Below are positions 26,856-35,735 of a stretch of DNA of 64,000 nt, piece after piece. The translations under genes and the position numbers were made by a program. The notes beneath the pieces are model-generated. The model was not told the origin of the DNA. It worked only from the letters and a program-made list of their open reading frames with translations, and ran no database searches. Source of the stretch: Macquaria australasica (taxonomy: Eukaryota > Chordata > Actinopteri > Centrarchiformes > Percichthyidae); assembly GCA_005408345.1 (NCBI GenBank), contig SEMN01001350.1, positions 1 to 64,000 of the forward strand. The letters run 5' to 3'. The stretch's first letter is position 1. The number at the start of each line of letters is the position of its first letter.

Positions 26856-28553
26856 GTGTGTGTTCTAAATGTGTCACTGCGTTACAGGCTGGTAGGAGGC
26901 TCCTAGTGAAGCCTAGGGGCCCATGACCGTGACCACTACTGTTACTTCTAGTCCAGCTGCCACAGTCTGATCTGAGTGTTCAGAGGCTGCAGCTTCATCC
27001 AAACTAACTCTTCTCTCTAAGAAGGGTTTCCTCGTCTTAACAAAAGGATAAAACATTCTCCTTCACTGCACAGCGATGGATGTTTTTGTCGCAGCAGGAC
27101 AGAAGAGACTTTGAGTGCCTCAAAAGTCTGACACTTTATTAAAAAAAGACTACAGGTGCAACCTTAACACATTAAGTCTGAGTGAATAATGGCTGATGAG
27201 CTGATGGTTCAGGTGTAATCAGTCAAATAAAACAACATATAAATCAAACTGTGCCAAGGGCAGCAGCAGCAGGCTGGTCCGCTGACGGAGGAATATCTGA
27301 CCCCCGAGAGTTTAGATATTTATATCCTCCAATGATCCAGCAGCTCGACCGCTAATTAATCTTGTATGAGTTTCCCCCTGTGGCTCTTTGTGCCTCAGCC
27401 ATCCACACTGTAACTACAGTACAGGACGACTACAGGAGCCTGCAGAGGACACTCTAAAACTGACAAGAAATACAGTCTGGTTCAGGAGGGGAGGGTTTAT
27501 GCTGATACCTGGATTCGTTAAGCTCCGCAAGCAGCAACAACTTTCTGAATCTTTCATACTGATCTCTCAGATCGTCTCTTCAGCCTCTTCCTGACTCTAC
27601 AGACATCTGCTGACGTAAAGAAACACAAGCTACACAGTTAATAAACTGTCTGAACATGGCGACCACCTTCACTTCAAGTGTGGAGACACTTCACCACAGT
27701 CAACCAACCTTAGTGGGGGGGTCCTCACGACTAAGGTGTTAACAAAGTCCCAGTTTAAATATTGATCTTGTGTTCTGTTTGATGAGAAGGAGGAGTGCTG
27801 CCGCTGTTACACCAGATTCTGTGACCTGCAGCAACAACCAGCTAACAGTCAGCTAATGTGCAGCGTTCCCGAGTCGGGTCGGGGTTCATGAACGTCACAG
27901 AGCAGAGACTCAATATGAGCTGAAAGCCCAACAACCTTTCAGCTCAGGAGAGTCTCAGTGGTTCAGGTCTGTTTATTAAATAAGAGACGTCTTCATTCCA
28001 ACTACCCATAAAGATTTGACGAGGGACTCGAAAGGATTCGGATCTGATAAAATGCTATGGAGCACCATCCCTGATGCTGTTTAATTACTTTTTACAGAAA
28101 TTCCCTCAGTGCAGATTATAACTGATTCCACAGGAATGAAGTTGATTTTGATTTTAAAAAGCCGATATAGGTTACAGCTTCTTCTCAAAATCTCTCCAGT
28201 CAAACACTGCATTTCACATGGACACTAGCATCCCCGTTATGATCTGGTTTTTGGGGTGTCCAAGTTTCAGAAACCCAGAATCAACAATCATTTGAATAAT
28301 TTGTTAAACAGTCAGATTTGAATCCATCTCTGATGCTTCATGGTTGCATTTACACTCAGCTCTGATGGCATCTGATCCTCCACCGACACAGGAAGTGGCT
28401 GAGAGTGAATGTGAAGTCATTTCAGAGGATTTATGAAAACATGAGAAGTGACCTTGTGATGGTGAAACCTGCCTCGTCTCCTGCAACAACATGGCGGAAC
28501 AACTGCACACTGCTCCGCTTAATGGACTGAAAACCACACAGTCCCACAGGAGG

Positions 28554-28596
<43 letters not shown>

Positions 28597-31500
28597 GTGG
28601 CTTTTAACCTACAGTGGAGGTCTGAGTGGGATCCTGCACTCAGTCTGATCATCAGTCCCACAAGAAGAACGGTTTCCTGCTACATTCATCAGCCCAAGAT
28701 GGATGTGGATTTTAAGGGATAAAAAACCCTTAAATTCATTTGAAGTCATTACAACCAACCCTGAATTTTCAGGGTTTTTTGGCCCTTAAGGCCCTTAAAC
28801 CCTGCAGATAATCCAGTACAATGTGATGTTTGTTTAAATCAGTTAACATCAGCTGATTTCTCAGGGTTAAATCATGTCACATGCCAAGTGATGACATTAA
28901 ATACCTGAATGAGGTTCTTTGTCAGAGATCAGAATCAGGTTTGAAATCAGATGTAGAAAAGATAAAAAAGAAGACGATAAACCTGCCATTAAACCCATCT
29001 GCTGATTGTCAACTGTTAAGAATATATAAATATATATATTTGGGATATCTCGGTTATGATCTGATGTATTTATAAGATTACACTTCTGTTACGAGTGCAA
29101 CACAGACCACACTAATCCCTCCTGTAATGGTGCGCTACAAAATGCTCATCTCTATTGATCCTGTGTGAGGTCCAGTAACAGTCCCAACCATCCATCCGTT
29201 ATCTATATCCGCTTATCCTTAGAGGGCCGCGGGGGGGCTGGAGCCGATCCCAGCTGATACTGGCCGAGAGGCGGGGTACACCTGGACAGGTCGCCAGTCA
29301 ATCACAGTCAGACTAATTATGCTGATAATCAGTGTGAACGTGAACCAGACTACAGGTGTGAGTGCACCTTTCATTATCCGTAGATTACTAAACCAATCTC
29401 CAGAGGGAAAACTAGTCAAACATCTCGTCAAACGTAAAACAACGTGTCTCGGAGCTGCTTTATGAAACAAACCGAGGTTTCTGCTGCAGGTCCGAACACT
29501 TCACACTTTAACTGCTTTATTGTGTAACACAGAGCCTGTCGGGCTGCAACAAAGGTTACTGCAGGTCAAAGCTGCTCTCACCTGGACACCTGAGCAGGAG
29601 GTTCACCTGAAATTATTTTCTGATTCTTCTGGTTCAGGAGGCGTTCAAGAGCTCACACACTGAGATAATCAATGTGACTTTACAGCTTCATGTTGTCCTC
29701 GTTTGGTCTCTTGAAATCTTAATGCTACAGCTTACAGTGATATTTTAGACAACAGTGTTCTTGCTGCTTTGTGTGGACACCTTAAGTTGTCCTGTGAGCC
29801 ACCACTGTCTGCAACTATTGTTCAGACTGTACACAACAAACAAACCTGAAGCAACACACAGGAAGGCCACTGTAGAAGAAGAAAGCAGGAAACACTGAAA
29901 CTGGAGCTAAAAACAACAAACATCAGCAATGATTTGTGATTCTGAGGATGTTAACAGCACAAAGGAGTCAGAGGAGATTCACGCAAACAACCAACCAAAT
30001 CAACAAATCACCTCTGAATTCAACCCTGGAGAGCAGAGTCTCTCTTAACACACCTCTGATCAGACAAATGGACCACAGCAGTCGAATCCTACGTCAGGTG
30101 TCGTGAGTGAAGAACAGAACAGCTCGTCTCCAGAAACATCAGAAACACCAACAGACCCCAGGAGAGACAGACTGGATCTCGTCTCTCTGCTAGCATCCAA
30201 GAAATAAATACAGCAGGTTTCATACAGAAATTGCCAGAAATGTAGGCTAAATAATTTCCTGCAGAGAAAACCTCATTCCAGTGTCTCAGATGTTCTGCGT
30301 CTCTGTTTTATATCTCAGTAAACTGAGTCTCTTTGGACTGTTGGCCCAAACTGAGCAGACCTCGACAGCAAGGCAGGAGCACTGCTGAAGGAGTTACTGC
30401 TGGAGTTAAACATACATGAAGAATAAATCCTGGGCCTCAAGAACATTTCCTATTCCCCTAAATCTGAGGTTTGTTCGTACGAGTGTTTCGTGTCGTAAAT
30501 CTCTTGTCTCAGCCTGATGAACGTCAGCTGCTCATGAGGAGGTGAGCGTTCGAGAGGGTTCATCGTTAGCATAATCATAGTCGTATTAGAGGAGCTGGAA
30601 CTATTAGGAAATATTAATAATACATCAGAGCAGAGCTGCACAGAAGAAGAGAGAAACGTTTGACATGAAGTCAGACGATAAAACAGTCTTTCTAAAGCAA
30701 AGCGGTCCGTGACGGATATGAGAGGAGGCCATCCTACAGCAGGTGAAGGTACACCTGTCAGGTGTTTTTACAGAGGTGATGCTGGACAGACACCTGCAGT
30801 AGTTCACGTCTGTAACAGCAGGACAGAGGACTGGACGCTGGACGAGTCTTCAGACAGCAGATGACAGAGTTTTATGGATCTGATGACGTGACATGTTTGT
30901 AGAGCTGCCAGCAATTAGTTGATCAAAAGACAATTAATTGCCAACTATTTTTATAATTGATTAATTAATTAAGTTTCAGTAATTTTTCAAGCAAAAGTGT
31001 CAAACATCTTCTGGTTCCAGCTTCTTAAATGTGAAGATTTGCTGCTTTTCTTTCTGACAGTAAATGAAGAGTCTTTGGGACAAAAGAAGCAATCTGAAGA
31101 CGTCACTTTGGGCTCTAGACTACACGATTAATCGATAATGAAAATAATCGTTAGTTGCAGCCCTACATGTTTGTAGATTTTCATGGGAACTAGTTTTTCT
31201 GTGCTCACTGAGAGACCGAGTTACAGAAGCTGGTGGAACATGGGGCTAGACAGGAAGTGATGTCATGACTTCAGCTCTGTATAGAGTCCTGAAACCCTGA
31301 AGTGAGTTAGCATGTTAGCTCCTCCTGTCCCCTCCTCTGGAAGTCAGTTGGTTTCTTGAACAGGTTTTTGGTTCCTGAAATAAGGTCTGTGGTTAACACA
31401 AGCGTTTTGTTCTGCGACATAAACTCCATCAGTAAATCCTCCACTGGTGAGTTCTGAAGCTTCTCCGTATCTTAAAAAAGTCGGTTGCTAACAAGAGTCT

Positions 31501-34500
31501 AAGTGAGACTCCAGAGGCTGTCGGGGACGTTAAACACAGAAACTCATCGACTCACTCGTCCTCCTTCACAGCCTCGTTGGGTTTATACTGCAAACTGTTC
31601 TAACTCAAACTTTCCCAAAGGCTTTTGTAGAAGAGGTCAGTGCTGGAAGCTCAGTGGTGGAGACGCTGAAGTCATGTGACCGTGGTGGAGCTGGTTTACA
31701 GCCTAACGTCAGCTTTTTACTGCTGGAGGTTGACTTTACGCTTCAAACACCATAAAGTGGTGTTGATGTGTGAAGATTATCTTGCTGAACAAAACGTGTA
31801 AGAATCATAAACTTCTGTTTTCTGCAATAATCCAGAATCCAATGGAAACATCCCACTGGCTGTTTGTGGAGGGAACCAGGTGATGCTAACTTCCTGGACC
31901 GAGTGCTGAAGATGAGTCCACAGAGCGCCATGTTTCATATGAACCTAAAGCAGAAACAGAGTAAATCTGTCAGCTCTTCATCTGTAATTAGAGCGGCAGG
32001 AAGCTGCTCTCTGACGCCTGCAGCCTCTTCACAGGAGCCGTTTGATCCTCCCCTGACCCCCCAATTACACCGTCGCCAAGGTCACACCTGCCCTTTCCCC
32101 CGCAGAGGGGGGGTGCACACCCTCATTCACAGTGCTTAATGAGAGGAAGTGACACGCTGAGGGCAAACATGGAGTCTGCAGACACTTCAAGGCTGAGAGG
32201 ACGACAGACAGGCAGACAGACAGGCAGACAGGCAGACAGGCAGGCAGGCAGGCAGGCAGACAGACAGGCAGACAGGCAGACAGACAGACAGGCAGACAGG
32301 CAGGCAGGCAGGCAGGCAGGCAGACAGACAGGCAGGCAGACAGGCAGACAGGCAGACAGGCAGGCAGGCAGGCAGACAGGCAGGCAGGTTTGGTCTGATG
32401 GTTTGTTAACGTAGGGGTAAAGTTTTGATAACTGCACAAATGAATGATTCTTACTCTTGAACTAATGACTCATGTAGCGCTGCGACTAACGATTCTTTTT
32501 ATTATCAATTAATCTGCAGATTATTTTCTTGATTAATCGTTTAGTTGTTTGGTCTATAAAATGAAATAAAAAAATTAAAATAATGAAAAATGCCAGTCAG
32601 TTTCCCGAGGTGACGTCTTCAAATGTCGATCAGGAAACAGACACAAAACAGAAAATAAAAGCATGGATTTTGTCAAAAGAAAGAAGCTGGAGGTCAGAGG
32701 TCAGTTAAAAACATATTCAAGAATAAAAATGCCAGAATGAATATTTGAACCTCGACTGAGTTCAGTAGAAAGTGGTGCATTTTATTAACTCGAACGTCTG
32801 CTTCCAGCTGAAACTTTGGGGAAATTTAGGAAGAATTCATAAAAGGAGATGATCTACGGAGAAACGTATTGTTCACTTCTAAACCACAAGAGTTTTTTCC
32901 CTTTCTGGTGTTTTTGGTTGCGTTTCCGTTCTAATGTCTTTCTTCTGGTTCTAAAGTGGTTTATAATGAAACAGTGAGGACGAGGACGTCCAGCTCGCAG
33001 GACGCCGTCACATCAAAGCGTGTTTGTTGTGTCTGACTTGTGCTGCGTCTCATTTTCCTCCCGTTTTATCTGCACTTCGCTGCAGCAGATCAAAGTCGCT
33101 CTGATTCCTCTCCTTCCTGTTGATTCTCTCAAACGTCCAATCAGATGGATTTCACCGTCTCTTTGGACACAATAACCAGAACATCAGTGTCACTAAAGTG
33201 GGTCTAGTTTGTGGTTGAGGAGCTGAGGAGTCCGTCCAGACTGGATCTGTGCGTGTCGTTCAGTACACTTAATAAAGCTGCAACTTCAAGACAACTTTAA
33301 TGACGGGAGGCGTCCGTTAATTAAGACTTAAAATAAATGATTTCTACTGATTGGGATTACTGATGGTTTAATAATCAACTAAAATAAAAAGAATAAAGTA
33401 GGGAGGAAAGATGGCGACTGACTTCCTGGTTACCTGAACATTCATCCATCCGCTCATGTGTTATCCACATGGGCGTCTTAATTAAAGCCAACATTGACAG
33501 CAGGCGTGACGTCCGACCCTGTTTGAACTGGGATCTGCTCGGACTCTGGATCCAGGTTTTATCTGGACATTTTCAACCCAGCTGTGTCCATGGTGACTCC
33601 GGGTCAGGCTGCGTTCAGGAAACAGATCGCTGCACGAACCTCTAAAGCTTTAAATATAACTTTCATTTACACAGAATTTCACCTGCTGGATTAAATATTA
33701 CAGTTCACTGAATAACTAAAGAGCTATATGGAAATCAAACGCATCACAATATTATGTTATGTTATGTTATATATTATATTATGTTATGTTATATTGTTGT
33801 TATATTATGTTATATTTTATTATGTTATATTTTATTATGTTATATTATATTATATTATGTTATATTGTTATGTTATATTATATTATGTTATATTATATTA
33901 TGTTATATTGTTATGTTATATTATATTATGTGTTATATTTTATTATGTTATATTTTATTATGTTATATTGTTGTTATATTATATTATGTTATATTTTATT
34001 ATGTTATATTTTATTATGTTATATGTTATATTATATTATGTTATATTATATTATGTTATATTGTTATGTTATATTTTATTATGTTATATTTTATTATGTT
34101 ATATGTTATATTATATTATGTTATATTATATTATGTTATATTGTTATGTTATATTTTATTATGTTATATTTTATTATGTTATATTTTATTATGTTATGTT
34201 ATGTTATATTATGTATCAGTTGATTAAGTCACACATTGTGTTGAGCTCAACAATTTCCTTCAGCTTCAGAAGACTTAAATAAGCTTCAAACACAGAATCT
34301 ATTTAAATCAATTCTACAAATGTAGAGGTGCAACTCACGATTATTTTCATTATCGATTCATCTTTTAATCTATAATAAGTCATAAAACAGTGAAAAATGT
34401 CCAACATGTCATCTTCAAAAGTCCGAAACCCAAAAAGATTCAGTTTACTGAAATATCAAACAGAGAAGCAGAAAATCATCTGAGGAGATGAAACTAAAAG

Positions 34501-34907
34501 ACTAATGATGAAACGCGACTGATGATTGATCGATTATCAGATTTGCTGCAGGTTATTTCTCTGTTGCAGGTAATATAAACAGAAACTATAGTGAAACAGT
34601 CCAGCAGAAACGGGGGCTGAAAAACGTCTGTCTCATGTGAAGATGTTAAATAATCTGCGTGGAGAACAGAGAAGCATCATGATTATATAAAACAGACAGA
34701 AGCAGATAAATCTTCACATCTGATGATTGATCGATTATCAAAACAGTTGCAGGTTCACCTGAAGACTGGACCAATCAGCAGCGCGTCGTTAAACACAGCA
34801 GATATGTGATGCTAATGTTGCTTTGTGTCTCCAACAGCTTCGCTGGATCAGTCTAATGACTGGGATTTGACAGATACACACACACATATACATATATATA
34901 CATATAC

Positions 34908-34941
<34 letters not shown>

Positions 34942-35417
34942 GTATATGTATATACACTCTGAAGGTTAACAGAATAATAACAGAGGTGGACACTCAAACC
35001 ATTGATTGATCAGTGATTGATCAGTGATTGATCAGTGATTGATCAGTGGTTGTCTGCTGCTTTTCTTTGTCTTCTTTGAGAAAAACTGAACTCAGCTTTA
35101 ACTTCAGGAACTCATGACGGACATGTTTCACCACTTATTGATTTTTTATTGACCAAACAATTAATCGATCAGAAAATGATCATCAGTCTGACATTTAAAA
35201 CCAAAAAGAAACTAAACTGGAACAGTAAAGCGGCTGCAGGACTGACCGACACCTGAAGGCGACAAACTGGCCATCTGAAAACAAAATCCTTTAACTTATT
35301 GATAAAGTATCAGTTTCATATAAACATATATTAAGTATTGATTGTGGTTGTATCGTCGCGGTGGTTTGTGGTTGAACGTGTTGAAAACAGGTAACGGCTC
35401 ACCTGGACCTGGTACAT
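6655..35417 (-). CDS. pex5l: PEX5-related protein (TRIP8b), complete coding region in 14 exons
   Basis: TRIP8b is a brain auxiliary subunit of HCN channels. Its tetratricopeptide domain binds the channel C-terminal tripeptide, and a central segment binds the cyclic-nucleotide domain, controlling surface expression and gating. Coding exons in transcript order are 35417-35403, 22725-22630, 19443-19329, 16843-16601, 16163-16046, 15618-15531, 13534-13436, 11017-10898, 9472-9329, 8773-8703, 8612-8400, 8110-7945, 7418-7261 and 6853-6655. All use AG/GT sites, all phases agree, and they sum to 1845 nt (614 residues plus TGA), close to the 626 I recall for human. The protein starts MYQVQ, and the second exon reads GKGERVVAMV, so this model equals the mammalian 1a-to-4 splice form. 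It is PEX5L rather than the PEX5 import receptor because of SDTEFWDKMQAEWEE and AILQDPQDSEAWQ. I cannot tell which teleost duplicate (a or b) this is. Confidence 0.95.
7189..7227 (+). other. Candidate plus-strand exon inside the last pex5l intron
   Basis: A long pyrimidine tract and acceptor (tctgcctcctctgtag) and a donor (cag|gtgagc) enclose 39 nt, that is 13 codons, ELIPPLLRFQPVQ. The frame continues from the exon at 5640-5698. No further exon was identified. Confidence 0.25.
8112..8157. repeat. (CA)n microsatellite next to a pex5l acceptor
   Basis: About 22 CA units end one base before the acceptor of exon 8110-7945. On the sense strand the acceptor is preceded by (GT)n and reads TGTGTAG. 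Confidence 0.95.
9600..9840 (+). repeat. Repeat of the gattaatcgataatgaaaat family, diverged copy 4
   Basis: It contains caattatcttcataatcaat and aatcgattaattgtttgg. It lies in the pex5l intron before exon 9472-9329. Confidence 0.5.
10898..16843 (-). CDS. pex5l: pex5l central exons: acidic/Ser-rich linker and HCN-binding segment
   Basis: This span contains five exons. 16843-16601 encodes LDLVDLSEP followed by a Gly/Ser/Asn run and an Arg/Ser-rich block. 16163-16046 encodes SPLDKWDEVNLD and ends SSSELLW. 15618-15531 encodes SAEFKTDPLTKNSFDIHSFD and ends ISSSQ. 13534-13436 encodes an Arg-rich stretch, then SLEDEFVRAKAAVE. 11017-10898 encodes SDTEFWDKMQAEWEELARRN and ends SPAEK. The last two correspond to the segment known in mammals to contact the HCN cyclic-nucleotide-binding domain, and they are almost unchanged. 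The exon at 15531-15618 has no counterpart in the human long form as I remember it. A Tc1-like element sits in the intron between 13534 and 15531. Confidence 0.93.
11018..13435. other. pex5l intron without recognised features
   Basis: It separates the two HCN-binding exons. It is AT-rich in the middle (12050-12450). No gene or clear repeat was seen. Confidence 0.6.
13781..14230. repeat. Body of a dispersed teleost repeat
   Basis: This is the internal part of the MITE. It includes the GC-rich phrases gccccgccccctccatg and gtgattggttcaggcgggtg. No coding potential was recognised; three short ORFs here are chance. Confidence 0.5.
14243..15408 (-). mobile_element. Tc1-like DNA transposon, decayed transposase
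   Basis: The element is 1166 bp long and flanked by TA on both sides (14241-14242 and 15409-15410). The terminal inverted repeats start CACCGATCAGCCATAACA and match for 28 bp with one mismatch. On the minus strand, pieces of a Tc1-family transposase run in order. MGKRKDVSDFDKGQTV begins the paired DNA-binding domain (15260-15060). Next come SEHTVHRSLLRMGLRSR and VAWPDESCFL with the first Asp of the DDE triad (15093-14809). GGGSVMLWAMF and later NSPDLNPIEHLW hold the remaining catalytic region (14921-14275). The reading frame changes at about 15060, 14820 and 14560, so no intact transposase is encoded. Confidence 0.95.
17216..17770. repeat. Remnant ends of Tc1/mariner-type elements
   Basis: gtacctaataaactggacac (17226) and ccacagacttttggccatac (17745) are phrases found at ends of teleost Tc1-type elements. 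The first recurs at 58757. No transposase was seen between them. Confidence 0.4.
18310..18600. repeat. Long purine-rich tract (pyrimidine-rich on the minus strand)
   Basis: About 290 bp dominated by gag/gga words such as ggaagagagaggagagcaa. On the minus strand, which is the pex5l sense strand, it is a polypyrimidine tract inside an intron. Confidence 0.8.
19329..22725 (-). CDS. pex5l: pex5l N-terminal exons
   Basis: Exon 22725-22630 (32 codons) encodes GKGERVVAMVLKELPGKK and ends LLTVTTK. Exon 19443-19329 encodes LVREQQESRPLLSPSIDDFL, then a Ser/Arg-rich tail ending SNTA. Both match the mammalian TRIP8b N-terminal region (VAMVMKEIP; EQQESRPLLSPSIDDFL) and join in phase. The donor of the first is AAG|GTTGGC, which is weak after position 2. 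The other donor is CAG|GTAGAC. Confidence 0.9.
19655..20130. repeat. 23-bp minisatellite in two blocks plus a duplicated unique flank
   Basis: Blocks at about 19660-19810 and 19953-20057 are built of tttctttactgcgctccact-gcg units. Each block is followed by the same roughly 72-bp sequence starting gaagaaacgagttctgcagt (about 19880 and 20056), so the whole module was duplicated in tandem. Confidence 0.85.
21267..21315. repeat. (TG)n microsatellite
   Basis: About 24 TG units within a pex5l intron. Confidence 0.95.
21613..21735 (+). repeat. Dispersed repeat, inverted copy of 41765-41905
   Basis: gagagtccaacatggagga and cttattagctgtgttgctaa are shared in reverse orientation with the second copy 20 kb away. 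Confidence 0.7.
23662..23752. repeat. atcaatcagtct-type tandem repeat
   Basis: About 90 bp of 8-12 bp units (tcaatcagtctatcaatca). Confidence 0.85.
24112..24170 (+). repeat. Solo arm of the gctagcctagc repeat family
   Basis: It reads tagcctagcttagcacaaac, then a gggggaaactgctagcc core. It is the same family as the arms at 43025 and 43629. Confidence 0.6.
24185..24655. repeat. Degenerate CTAGAT-rich tandem array
   Basis: About 470 bp in which gatctagatacaag-like words recur every 12-28 bp (for example gatctagatacaa, tatctagatac, ggatctagat). Copies are strongly diverged. No ORF was seen. Confidence 0.8.
25149..25209. repeat. Perfect 28-bp inverted repeat with 5-nt loop
   Basis: The left arm 25149-25176 (starts cagtcgacctttacactgat) pairs without mismatch with the right arm 25182-25209. 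The loop is gatgt. It lies in the first pex5l intron. Confidence 0.9.
25735..25835 (+). repeat. Dispersed repeat, inverted copy of 42000-42090
   Basis: The core tgacatcactgttgggtgtg and gttacaggtg is identical to the reverse complement of the 42-kb copy. A related piece occurs at about 6390-6430. Confidence 0.65.
26094..26133. repeat. (TG)n microsatellite
   Basis: About 20 TG units, first pex5l intron. Confidence 0.95.
26308..26400. repeat. ctactacagta tandem repeat
   Basis: About 90 bp of actacagctactactacagt units and variants. Confidence 0.85.
26769..26862. repeat. Compound (TG)n/(TGCG)n microsatellite
   Basis: A TG run is interrupted by about seven tgcg units, then TG resumes. Confidence 0.95.
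28554..28595. repeat. (TG)n microsatellite
   Basis: About 20 TG units, first pex5l intron. Confidence 0.95.
29188..29307 (+). mobile_element. Fragment of a common fish LINE/SINE 3' tail
   Basis: It contains ccatccatccg, tatccgcttatcctt, gctggagccgatcccagctg, aggcggggtacacctgg and caggtcgccagtcaatca in the order found in a very abundant teleost retroposon tail. Confidence 0.7.
30905..31167 (-). repeat. Repeat of the gattaatcgataatgaaaat family, copy 1
   Basis: It ends acacgattaatcgataatga then aaataatcgttagttgcagc. Related copies are at 9600-9840, 32475-32700 and 34325-34560. There is no ORF; probably a MITE. Confidence 0.65.
31284..31896 (+). repeat. Dispersed repeat copy B (duplicate of 951-1582)
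   Basis: This is the second copy, inside the first pex5l intron. Relative to copy A it lacks about 14 bp near the start (gcaggactgagtcc) and about 4 bp near ttggttcgaagcctg. Confidence 0.85.
32203..32390. repeat. CAGG/CAGA tetranucleotide repeat
   Basis: About 185 bp of caggcagacaggcaggcagg-type sequence. It explains the Cys/Leu/Pro-rich minus ORFs and Arg/Gln/Asp-rich plus ORFs. Confidence 0.95.
32475..32700 (+). repeat. Repeat of the gattaatcgataatgaaaat family, copy 2
   Basis: It begins tagcgctgcgactaacgatt, the reverse complement of the copy 1 end with changes. Confidence 0.6.
33752..34213. repeat. Pentanucleotide-type satellite (ttatg/ttata)
   Basis: About 460 bp of interspersed ttatg and ttata units with occasional ttgtta. 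The 154-184 codon ORFs here (Tyr/Ile/Leu-rich) are repeat artefacts. It is in the first pex5l intron. Confidence 0.95.
34325..34560 (+). repeat. Repeat of the gattaatcgataatgaaaat family, copy 3
   Basis: It begins agaggtgcaactcacgatta and continues ttttcattatcgattcatc. Confidence 0.6.
34878..34955. repeat. (TA)n-rich microsatellite
   Basis: Tatata/catata units. Confidence 0.9.
34998..35048. repeat. 12-bp tandem repeat attgatcagtg
   Basis: Four near-identical units; the sequence contains the tgatca palindrome. Confidence 0.85.
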
Positions 35418-35735
35418 GTCTCGGGGGACGCAGCGTGGAGCTGCAGCCGCCAGCAGTCCACCACAACCCGGCTCCACTGCACCGAGCCGCTCGGTCTCTC
35501 TGCGGGGCCTCGCAGCTCCGACACCTCTGCAGGATAACGCCGATGTCCCGGTCCGCTCTGGCTCCGGGTCGGTAGTCCCGGTCCGTTCGGGTTCACGGTC
35601 CGTCCTGTCCAGCCTGTCCGACGCCAAAGCACCCAAACGCCGCGGGATCCGGTTATCATGTCGCTCCGCTCCGGTGGAGGGCGGGATGAAAACAGACCGA
35701 GCGGAGCCGAGTCCGTCCCGAGCCACACACTTCCT
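35395..35735. promoter_or_regulatory. pex5l: GC-rich, CpG-rich first-exon region of pex5l
   Basis: This stretch of about 340 bp is much richer in G+C and CpG than its AT-rich surroundings. It contains the ATG of pex5l at its low-coordinate end, with the presumed 5' UTR running upstream on the minus strand. The base composition shift is visible in the sequence; promoter function is inferred. ORFs of 107-165 codons here on both strands are explained by the lack of AT-rich stop codons. Confidence 0.6.
35403..35417 (-). CDS. pex5l: pex5l first coding exon (5 codons)
   Basis: The exon encodes MYQVQ and ends at a good donor, CAG|GTGAGC. It resembles the mammalian exon 1a start (MYQG..). The codons are in phase with the next recognised exon 12.7 kb away at 22725. 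It lies in the GC-rich stretch 35.4-35.73 kb, as expected for the first exon of a neuronal gene. The exon is too short for homology alone; the call rests on the MYQ start, the donor, the phase and the position. Confidence 0.75.

Larger units (their letters stand above)
22726..35402. other. First pex5l intron (12.7 kb), repeat-rich
   Basis: It holds many of the listed repeats, the perfect hairpin and repeat copy B. I searched it for exons equal to mammalian TRIP8b exons 2 and 3 (LSSDEDLEII-like) and found none. Confidence 0.6.

Noticed and set aside
32065..32439. Cys/Leu/Pro-rich and Arg/Gln-rich ORFs of 91-124 codons
   Set aside because: Encoded by the CAGG/CAGA repeat.
33728..34282. Tyr/Ile/Leu-rich ORFs of 154-184 codons
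   Set aside because: Encoded by the ttatg/ttata satellite in three frames.
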